A stretch of 32,586 nt of DNA, from assembly GCA_021812305.1 (NCBI GenBank), contig JAKAOB010000008.1, forward strand, positions 1-32,586. Direction: 5' to 3'. Both the position numbers and the translations under genes were made by a program. The notes beneath the pieces are model-generated. The model had not been told where the DNA came from, ran no database searches, and was given only the letters and a program-made list of their open reading frames with translations. This document shows, piece after piece, positions 17,835 to 24,763 of this stretch. Position 1 is the stretch's first letter, and each line of letters starts with the position of its first letter. Origin of the DNA: Thermoplasmata archaeon. Lineage in GTDB: Archaea > Thermoplasmatota > Thermoplasmata > Lutacidiplasmatales > UBA184.

Positions 17835-19010
17835 TCAGCGTCGCGCGGCCGCCGCCGAAAGGAACGGCAGCTTCGTGACGCGCGCAGGGACGTTGCGCCC
17901 GCGGATATCGACCGCCAGGGCCGTGCCCGGTTCGGCCAGGGCGCGAGGGAGGTAGGCGAGCGCGATCCCGTAGCCGAGCGTCGGCGACAGCCCCCCGCTC
18001 GTCACGGTCGCGATGCTGCGGTCGCCCGCGATCACCGGCGTGCCGTGACGGGGGATCGCCCCGGGGGCGTCGACGGTGAGGCCGGTGAGGCGGACGGCCA
18101 CGCCGTCCTGGCGCTGGCGCTCGAGGGTCTCGCGCCCGACGAACGGATGGTCGAAGTCGACGAACCGGTCCTGGCCGGCCTCGAGCGGGGTCCGGTCGCG
18201 ATTGAAGTCCTGGCCCGAGAGCAGGTAGCCCTTCTCGAGCCGGAGCGTGTCGCGGGCGCCGAGGCCGCACGGGCGCGCGCCGGCCGCGACGATCCGCTCC
18301 GCGATCGCCACCGCACGGTCCCCGGCGACGAACAGCTCGAAGCCGGGCTCGCCGGTGTAGCCGGTCCGGCTGACGATGACCCCGTCCCCGAGCGTCGCGG
18401 GGACGCGGACGTCCAAGGTGCCCGCCGAGGGCGACGGGCTCTCGAGCGGGAAGCGGCGCAGGTGGTACGGGGCCAGCTCCCCGAGGTGCCAGGGAAAGAG
18501 CCCCTCGAGGGTCGCGCGCGCCGCGGGTCCCTGCACCGCGAGGATCGCGACCGCGCCGTTGTGGCGCAGCACCTCGGTGTCCGGTCGTCGGTGCTCGCGC
18601 AGGAGGTCGAGGATGAGCGGGGCGCGGCCCGCGTTCGGGACGACGAGGTAGGAACGGTCGGCGTCCCCGCCGGTATCGAGGCGGCTGATGAGCAGGTCGT
18701 CGACGATCGCGCCGCCGGCGTCGAGGAGGAACGAATAGCGGACCTGACCCGGCACGAGGCGGTCGACGTTCGCCGTGGTCCGCCGCGAGAGCAGCTCCGT
18801 CGCGTGGCCGCCGCGCACGCTCAGGATGCCCATGTGCGAGACGTCGAACAGCCCGAGATGGCGGCGGACCGCGGCGTGCTCGGGGAGGATCCCCTCGTAG
18901 TACAGGGGCATCTCCCAGCCGGCGAACGGCACGAGGTGGGCCCCGCGCGCGACGTGGAAGGGATAGAGGGCGGTCCGCTCGAGGGGCGCGGAGGGGGCGG
19001 TCTCGCTCAT
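17835..19010 (-). CDS. gcvT: Aminomethyltransferase (glycine cleavage T protein)
   Basis: LVPFAGWEMPLYYEGILPEHAAVRRHLGLFDVSHMG; GGAIVDDLLISRL; SRTGYTGEPGFELFV; ARDTLRLEKGYLLSGQD. Confidence 0.93.
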   Translation of the reverse strand: MSETAPSAPLERTALYPFHVARGAHLVPFAGWEMPLYYEGILPEHAAVRRHLGLFDVSHMGILSVRGGHATELLSRRTTANVDRLVPGQVRYSFLLDAGGAIVDDLLISRLDTGGDADRSYLVVPNAGRAPLILDLLREHRRPDTEVLRHNGAVAILAVQGPAARATLEGLFPWHLGELAPYHLRRFPLESPSPSAGTLDVRVPATLGDGVIVSRTGYTGEPGFELFVAGDRAVAIAERIVAAGARPCGLGARDTLRLEKGYLLSGQDFNRDRTPLEAGQDRFVDFDHPFVGRETLERQRQDGVAVRLTGLTVDAPGAIPRHGTPVIAGDRSIATVTSGGLSPTLGYGIALAYLPRALAEPGTALAVDIRGRNVPARVTKLPFLSAAAARR

Positions 19011-20164
19011 GTCACGATCTCCCGAAGACGCCCGAGCGCGAGCGCCCGCCGTATCTCGACGGCGAGCCGGCGGCCCGAGCTCATCGGGGTGCGCCAGAGG
19101 GCGTTCGCGTACGGGTGGCCCATCGCGAGATGGATGTTCGTCCCGCCGCCGAGGCGGGCCGCCACGTCAAAGACCCACGGCCGGCCATCGGGGTCGATGC
19201 AGGTCTGCAGGCAGAACGGTCCGAGGATCCCCGGCGGGTAGCGCTCCCGGGCCGCGTCCACGAACCGCTCGCCGAGCCGGAAGACCTCCTCGAGGATCGA
19301 CTCGCGGACGGTCAGCGTCCCGTGCCCGACGACGGTGTAGTCCGGCGTGCGGCCCGCCGCGCCGAGCTCGAGCTGCTCGGCCGCCGGCAGCCGGACCAGG
19401 CCGTCCAGCGAGCTCTCCCGACGCTCGTCGACCCCCAGGAGCTCGAGACCGTCCGCCCGGGGGACGAGCGGGGAGAAGAAGAAGTTGAAGTTGAAGACCG
19501 GACCGAGGACATAGCGCTCGATCCGCGCCCCGGCGAGGTCCTCCCGGGAGATGGTGCCGGCGGACAGGAGGGCGGCGCTCTTCGTCGCGAACTCCGCCGG
19601 CGTCGCGGCGGTGAAGAAGCCGCGCTCGAGGCGGCGCCGGGCGTGGGGCAGCTTGGCGATCGCCAGGCCGTCGATCGCCGACGGCCCGTCGAGCCGCTGC
19701 GGGGTGGGGATGCCGGCGCGGCCGAGCAGGGTGTAGTAGTTCTCCCGCTCCGTACGCTCCTCGATGCGCAGGAGGGCGCGCGAGCCCACGATCGGCACCC
19801 TCAGCTCCTGCTCGATGACGTCGAGAGGGACGTAGCTGCTCAGGGCCCGGTTCGGAACGAGCAGGACGTGGGTGCGCCGAAGGCGCTCCTGCTCCTCGGG
19901 CCGGGCGATGTCGGAGAACGCCCGGTACGTCCAGACCTCGTCGACGCATCCGCGCTCGAGCTCGCCCGTCGGCGAGCGGCGGGCGCGGTAGTAGCGGGCG
20001 TACGTCGCCTCGCGTCCCGCCTGGGCGAGGACGAGCGTGCGGAACCCCTCGGCCGCGGCCCCGTCGGCCGTGTCGAGGGCGGAGTGGGACCCGACGACCC
20101 CGACCACCGGGGGGGCCCCGTAGGCGCCGAGGATCCGTTCGACCTCCGACCGGGGGAGGACCAT
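19007..20164 (-). CDS. purP: Formate-dependent AICAR-P synthetase (PurP family ATP-grasp)
   Basis: GSHSALDTADGAAAEGFRTLVLAQAGREATYARYYR; VPNRALSSYV; PIVGSRALLRIEERTERENYYTLLGRAGIPTP; FNFNFFFSPL; FDVAARLGGGTNIHLAMGHPYA. Confidence 0.88.
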   Translation of the reverse strand: MVLPRSEVERILGAYGAPPVVGVVGSHSALDTADGAAAEGFRTLVLAQAGREATYARYYRARRSPTGELERGCVDEVWTYRAFSDIARPEEQERLRRTHVLLVPNRALSSYVPLDVIEQELRVPIVGSRALLRIEERTERENYYTLLGRAGIPTPQRLDGPSAIDGLAIAKLPHARRRLERGFFTAATPAEFATKSAALLSAGTISREDLAGARIERYVLGPVFNFNFFFSPLVPRADGLELLGVDERRESSLDGLVRLPAAEQLELGAAGRTPDYTVVGHGTLTVRESILEEVFRLGERFVDAARERYPPGILGPFCLQTCIDPDGRPWVFDVAARLGGGTNIHLAMGHPYANALWRTPMSSGRRLAVEIRRALALGRLREIVT

Positions 20165-20178
20165 GCCGCCGTCCTACC

Positions 20179-22371
20179 TCAGAGAGGCTTAAGCGCTCGG
20201 GCGACGCGCTCCGGGGTCATCGGCAGCTCGGGGACCTGGGCGTCGGTCGCGTCGAGGACGGCGTTCGCGATCGCGCCCGGCACGGGGATGATCGGGGGCT
20301 CGCCGACGCCCTTCGCCCCGAAGGGACCCGCGCCCCGGTACCCCTCGATCGTCTCGGTCTCCAGGGGGGGGATCTCGCCGAGGGTCGGAACGCGGTAGTC
20401 GAGCAGCCCGGGGTTCCCGAGCCGGCCCGAGGCCGCCCAGAGCGTCTCCTCGGTCAACGCTTCGCCGAGCCCCATGGCGATCCCGCCCTCCATCTGCGAG
20501 CGGATCATCTCCGGGTCGAGGGCGACCCCGACGTCGAGGAACTCGGCGACCCGTTCGGGCCGGACCGCCCCCGTCTCCGGGTCGACAGCGGCCTGGGCCA
20601 GGGCGACCGAGGCCGTGAAATCGGTGTACGCGTAGAACTCCCCGTCGAGGACCCGGCCCGCATCGAACGCGCCGCTCCGGCCGTAGTGCCGCCCGCGGAC
20701 CGTGAGGCCACCGTCCTTTCGCTCGGCCGCGGTCAGCCACGTCGCGAGCGGGCGCGCCCGTCCCCGGACCCGGACGCGGAGCTCCTTCGCCTCGTAGACG
20801 AGCCCGACCTCGGGGACCCCCGCACGTTCGGCGAGCGTCGCGAGGGCCGTGCGGACCGCCGTCTCGACCGCCCGTCCGAGCGCCCCGACGGTGCGGCTCC
20901 CGAACACCCCCGAATCGAAGGGGGCCGCATCCGTGGCCCGGTACTCGAGCCGAACGGCGGCCGGGGGCAGCCCCGTCAGCCGCTCGACGACGGCGACGAG
21001 CCCGCGGACGACCGAACCGCTCCCGATCTCGCGCTCCCCCTCGACGATGCGGACGCCGGTGCGCGAGAGCGTGACGGAGACCTCACCGCCGGCACCGGTC
21101 CCCGTCGACCAAAAGCCGCAGGCGACCCCGATCCCGCCGGTGCCGCGCCCGTCCGCCCGCCATTCCGACCGTCGCTTCGCCGCGCGTTCCAGCGCCGCCC
21201 GAAGGCCGAAGGGGCCGACCCGCTGGCCGAGCGGGGTCTCGTCCCCTTCCTGCCACGCGTGGGCCAGACGGAGGTCGATCGGGTCGATCCCGGCGCGCCG
21301 GGCGATCGCGTCCATGTGCGATTCGACGACGAAGGCGCACTGGGGAGCGAACGGGGCGCGGTGCGCCCCGAACGGAGGCTTGTGGGTCCGCACGGCGTAC
21401 CCCTCGAGCTCGACGGCCCCGATGCGGTAGGGTCCCGCGAGGAACCCGATCGCGAAGCCGGTCGCGAAGTCGCGTCCCGGCAGCATCGCCCCCGCATCGA
21501 GGAGGAGCCGGACCCGGCGGCCCGTGATCGTGCCGCCCGCGACGCTGGAGTCGATCCGCACCACCGCCGGCAGGGTCGACCGGCCGAGAAGGAACTCCTC
21601 GCGGTAGCTCAACCCGAGCCGCACCGGCCGCCCGGCGGCCGCGGCCAGGACCACCGCGTACGGTTCGAGGAGGGCGGAGGCCTTCCCGCCGAACCCGCCG
21701 CCGACCCAGCTCCCTTCCACCACGACCTTCGACTCCGGCACACCGAGGATCTCGGCCGTGTCGGACCGGACCGCGAACGGCGCCTGGGTCGAGGTGCGGA
21801 CGTAGTACCGGTCCCCCTCGACGCGGGCGAGGCAGACGTGCGGCTCGAGGGCGACCTGCGCGACACCGGAGGTGCGGTAGATCTGCGAAAGGACGAACTC
21901 GGCCGAGGCGAAGGCCCCCTCGAGGTCACCGCGGCGGGCGTGCACGTGGGCGACCACGTGCGGCGAGCGCCGGCCCTCGTCCCCCGGCCAGTCCGGGAAG
22001 ATCTCCTCGATCCCGTCGACGGAGGACAGCTCCTGCGCCGTGACGCGTACCGCCGCCGCGGCGGCCCGAGCCGCGGCGAGGGAATCGGCGGCGACCGCAG
22101 CGACCGGCTGGTGACGGTAGGTCAGCTCGTCCGACGGGAACATCCGGCGGGCCGGGTCCCCGCCGCCCTTCGGCAGGAGCCGGTCGAGATCCTCGCCGGT
22201 CACGACCGCCCGCACGCCGGTCATGGCGCGGGCGGCCGCGGCGTCGATCGCCACGAGACGGCCGTGGGCGACGGGGGATGGCACGAGCGCCCCCCACAGC
22301 ATCCCCTCGGCCTCGAGGTCGGCCCCGTACTGGAGGGCGCCGCGGACCTTGGCGGGAGCGTCCGTCCGCAT
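20179..22371 (-). CDS. Xanthine dehydrogenase-family molybdopterin-binding large subunit
   Basis: QVALEPHVCLARVEG, GGGFGGKASALLEPYAV, GAHRAPFAPQCAFVVESHMDAIARRAGIDPIDLR, GPFGAKGVGEPPIIPVPGAIANAV; internal ATG at 22371. Confidence 0.88.
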   Translation of the reverse strand: MRTDAPAKVRGALQYGADLEAEGMLWGALVPSPVAHGRLVAIDAAAARAMTGVRAVVTGEDLDRLLPKGGGDPARRMFPSDELTYRHQPVAAVAADSLAAARAAAAAVRVTAQELSSVDGIEEIFPDWPGDEGRRSPHVVAHVHARRGDLEGAFASAEFVLSQIYRTSGVAQVALEPHVCLARVEGDRYYVRTSTQAPFAVRSDTAEILGVPESKVVVEGSWVGGGFGGKASALLEPYAVVLAAAAGRPVRLGLSYREEFLLGRSTLPAVVRIDSSVAGGTITGRRVRLLLDAGAMLPGRDFATGFAIGFLAGPYRIGAVELEGYAVRTHKPPFGAHRAPFAPQCAFVVESHMDAIARRAGIDPIDLRLAHAWQEGDETPLGQRVGPFGLRAALERAAKRRSEWRADGRGTGGIGVACGFWSTGTGAGGEVSVTLSRTGVRIVEGEREIGSGSVVRGLVAVVERLTGLPPAAVRLEYRATDAAPFDSGVFGSRTVGALGRAVETAVRTALATLAERAGVPEVGLVYEAKELRVRVRGRARPLATWLTAAERKDGGLTVRGRHYGRSGAFDAGRVLDGEFYAYTDFTASVALAQAAVDPETGAVRPERVAEFLDVGVALDPEMIRSQMEGGIAMGLGEALTEETLWAASGRLGNPGLLDYRVPTLGEIPPLETETIEGYRGAGPFGAKGVGEPPIIPVPGAIANAVLDATDAQVPELPMTPERVARALKPL

Positions 22372-22841
22372 CAGTCGACCTCCCGGCGCACCGCCTCGAC
22401 CGCGCGGCGGATGGCGGCGTACCCGGTGCACCGGCAGAGATTCCCCCCGAGGTCCTCGAGCAGCCGCTCGGCCGACGCCACCGGTCCGGGCTCGCGGAGG
22501 AGGGCCGTCAGCGCGACGACGAACCCCGGGGTGCAGTAGCCGCACTGGACCGCGCCCTCCCGGGCGAACGCCGCCTGGACCCGGCGTCCGACGGCCTCCC
22601 GTCCGATCCCCTCCACCGTCGTGACCGACGCGCCGGCGACCTCGTGGGTCAGCGTGAGGCAGGAAAGGGTGCTGCGACCGCCGACCAGGACGGTGCAGGC
22701 GCCGCAGGCTCCCGAACGGCAGCCCTCCTTCGTTCCCTTGAGACCGAGACGCCAGCGCAGCGTGTCGAGCAGGCGCTCGGCGTCCGGCGCATCGACCCGG
22801 CGGCGTCGGCCGTTGACGGTCAGCGCGATCGGCCCGCTCAT
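22371..22841 (-). CDS. 2Fe-2S small subunit of molybdenum hydroxylase
   Basis: GCRSGACGACTVLVGGRSTLSC and QCGYCTPGF...GGNLCRCTGYAAI, both 2Fe-2S motifs; ATGA overlap with the large subunit. Confidence 0.92.
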   Translation of the reverse strand: MSGPIALTVNGRRRRVDAPDAERLLDTLRWRLGLKGTKEGCRSGACGACTVLVGGRSTLSCLTLTHEVAGASVTTVEGIGREAVGRRVQAAFAREGAVQCGYCTPGFVVALTALLREPGPVASAERLLEDLGGNLCRCTGYAAIRRAVEAVRREVD

Positions 22842-23689
22842 CGGCTTCGCCCCTGCGGCGCGCCCGCCACCGCGTGGACCGCGCGGCGCAGCAGGATCGC
22901 GACCAGGCGACGTCGGTACGTCTCGGTCGCCCGCTTGTCCGTGACGAACGGGGCCCGGAGGGCCGCCTCCTGGGCCGCGCGCTCGACCTGAGCGTCGCCC
23001 GGCACCGGGGCATCGAGGATCGTCTCGACGCTCGGCAGACGCACCGGCACCGGCCAGACCCCTCCGAGCGCCACCGCCCAGTAGGGCGCGCGCTCGCGAC
23101 GGGCGACGGCGATGCCCACCTGGGAGATGTCGTTCGAGGGGCGGACCCGCTGCCAGAGATAGGCCGAGGGCCGGCGGACCGGCACGACGACATGCGAGAT
23201 GAGCTCCCCCGGCGTGAGGCTCGTTTCCCGGGGTCCCCGGAGGAGCGCGGGCAGCGGTAGCTCGCGCGCCCCCGACGGACCGAGGAGGCGGACGCGGGCA
23301 TCGAGGGCGAGCAGCACCGGGAGCAGGTCGGAGGCGGGGGACGCGCGGGCGATGTTCCCGCCTATCGTCGCCCGGTGCCGCAGGGCGACGCTCCCGACCG
23401 CACGGACCGCACGGAACAGCCCGGGAAGGTCGCGCGGAAGTCGCGGGTCGCGCTCGAGATCCGCCAGCGGCAGCGTCGCCCCGATCACGAGATCCCCGCC
23501 CGAGCGCCGGAGCGTGCGCCACGGCAGCCGGCCGAGGGCGATCAGGCGCGACGGCGCGACGCGTCCCGCGTCGAGGTCGAGCAGGAGGTCCGTCCCCCCC
23601 GCGAGGACCTCGACGTCGCCCCTCGGGGCGTCGGCCAGCAGCCGGATCGCCGCGGCGGGCGTGCGCGGTGAAGCGAGCGAGAACGCCAC
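22838..23689 (-). CDS. FAD-binding medium subunit of molybdenum hydroxylase
   Basis: VLAGGTDLLLDLDAGR; IGATLPLADLE; ALRHRATIGGNIARASPASDLLPVLLALDA; overlaps the small subunit. Confidence 0.9.
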   Translation of the reverse strand: MAFSLASPRTPAAAIRLLADAPRGDVEVLAGGTDLLLDLDAGRVAPSRLIALGRLPWRTLRRSGGDLVIGATLPLADLERDPRLPRDLPGLFRAVRAVGSVALRHRATIGGNIARASPASDLLPVLLALDARVRLLGPSGARELPLPALLRGPRETSLTPGELISHVVVPVRRPSAYLWQRVRPSNDISQVGIAVARRERAPYWAVALGGVWPVPVRLPSVETILDAPVPGDAQVERAAQEAALRAPFVTDKRATETYRRRLVAILLRRAVHAVAGAPQGRSR

Positions 23690-23742
23690 GGGCGCCGGAC
23701 CTTCCCCTGAGACAAAGCGTTTCCCGGCCGCCGCGCCCGCCC

Positions 23743-23749
23743 TTTTTAT
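23743..23749 (+). promoter_or_regulatory. TATA-box candidate for the wHTH gene
   Basis: TTTTTAT in a GC-rich context, 30 nt upstream of ATG 23779. Confidence 0.5.
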
Positions 23750-23778
23750 CCACGCAGGGATTGAGACCCCTCCACGCG

Positions 23779-24291
23779 ATGCCTTTCGAACTCACGCTGC
23801 GCTACACCACCCCGCTCACCTCGGTCCCGGACCTTGATGAGGCCCTCCAGGAGTTCCTCCGGATGGTCGGCTACCTGCCCGAGGCGGAGGATCACCGGGG
23901 CGGCTCGGGGCCGGTCGGGGAGACCCTCGCCTACCGCCTCGTGCGCGAATGCTTTCTGAGGGACCTGTCGCGCGCGTGGTACGCCGAGGAGCTCTCGGCG
24001 GTGCTCCGCACCTCGAAACCGACGATCTACCGGCACATCAACAAGCTCAAGTCCCTCGACATGCTCGAGGAGGTGGGCGGGAGCACGGACGGCAAAGGCC
24101 GCAAAGGCTACCGGCTCCGCTACGGCAATCTCGCGCGGGCGTGGGACTTCACCGAGGCGAACGCCCAGAACGCGCTACGGCGGTACCGGGAGACGGTGAA
24201 CCATCTTCAGACGCTCATCGAAACGGCTCCCTCGCCCGCAGCGGGGAAGCCGCCGGTGCGCGAGACCCTCCCCCGAGGTACGAAACGATGA
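23779..24291 (+). CDS. Winged-HTH transcriptional regulator (ArsR-like)
   Basis: RDLSRAWYAEELSAVLRTSKPTIYRHINKLKSLDMLEEVGGSTDGKGRKGYRLRYGNL; start ATG 23779. Confidence 0.75.
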   Translation: MPFELTLRYTTPLTSVPDLDEALQEFLRMVGYLPEAEDHRGGSGPVGETLAYRLVRECFLRDLSRAWYAEELSAVLRTSKPTIYRHINKLKSLDMLEEVGGSTDGKGRKGYRLRYGNLARAWDFTEANAQNALRRYRETVNHLQTLIETAPSPAAGKPPVRETLPRGTKR

Positions 24292-24599
24292 AGAGCGAGC
24301 AGGCGAGCGCCGAGACGAAGCGACCGACGATCACCCTCACCCCCGGTTCGAGGATCCGGGTCCGCTCCGCCGGGACCCGCGACGAGGCCCTCCTCTCGAC
24401 CGGCCTCTTCCGCGGACTGGTCAGCGTCGGCGGCGACAACTCGCTCGCCGTCGAGCTCGAGGACGGGAGCAAGGAGGAACGGGGCCTCGTCCGCCTGATC
24501 CCGATCAATGCGCTGCTGGCGGTCGACGTCCTCGAGGCCGTGAAGCCGGCCGAGGAGAAGCGCCCCGACGCCGCCCAGGCGCCGGGCTACTTCCGCTAG
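24288..24599 (+). CDS. Small conserved-looking protein, predicted beta-barrel (103 aa)
   Basis: ATGA overlap with wHTH gene; ITLTPGSRIRVRSAGTRDEALLSTGLFRGLVSVGGDNSLAVELEDGSKEERGLVRLIPINALLAVDVLEAV. Confidence 0.6.
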   Translation: MKSEQASAETKRPTITLTPGSRIRVRSAGTRDEALLSTGLFRGLVSVGGDNSLAVELEDGSKEERGLVRLIPINALLAVDVLEAVKPAEEKRPDAAQAPGYFR

Positions 24600-24609
24600 G
24601 CCGGCCGGA

Positions 24610-24712
24610 CGGGCTTGCTGGGAGTCTCGCCGTCGGCACCCCGCCGGCGGATTCGAACCCAGGTCTTTGGCTTCGAAGGCCAAAAGGATAGTCCAAACTA
24701 CCCCACAAGCCC
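24610..24712 (-). tRNA. tRNA-Arg(UCG) containing a 28-nt intron in the T-loop
   Basis: Acceptor GGGCTTG/CAAGCCC; anticodon arm TTGGC-CTTCGAA-GCCAA (UCG at 34-36); T-stem CTGGG/CCCAG with loop TTCGAAT interrupted. Mature form 75 nt: GGGCTTGTGGGGTAGTTTGGACTATCCTTTTGGCCTTCGAAGCCAAAGACCTGGGTTCGAATCCCAGCAAGCCCG. CCA not encoded. Confidence 0.88.
24624..24651 (-). other. tRNA intron (BHB) between positions 59 and 60
   Basis: Exon TTCG pairs with intron 3' CGAG (4-bp central helix); 3-nt bulges AAT and ACT; exon helix CTGGG/CCCAG; intron stem CCGCCGGC-GGGGT-GCCGACGG (one C.A mismatch). Confidence 0.82.
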
Positions 24713-24763
24713 GCGACCCGGACGAGCCCCCATGCGGTATTTGGGGGTTTTGTCCGAGGACGG

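Noticed and set aside
15041-17878. 945-aa plus-strand ORF antisense to the STAND ATPase and nadC
   Set aside because: The minus strand encodes clear Walker motifs and NadC; the plus-strand translation is low-complexity.
22372-23301. N-terminal extension of the molybdopterin subunit ORF (1040 aa)
   Set aside because: Overlaps the S and M subunits in the wrong frame; the real start is ATG 22371.
24610-24712. tRNA-like sequence as a broken pseudogene
   Set aside because: All arms pair once the 28-nt insertion is removed, and the insertion fits a strict BHB, so an intron explains it better than decay.
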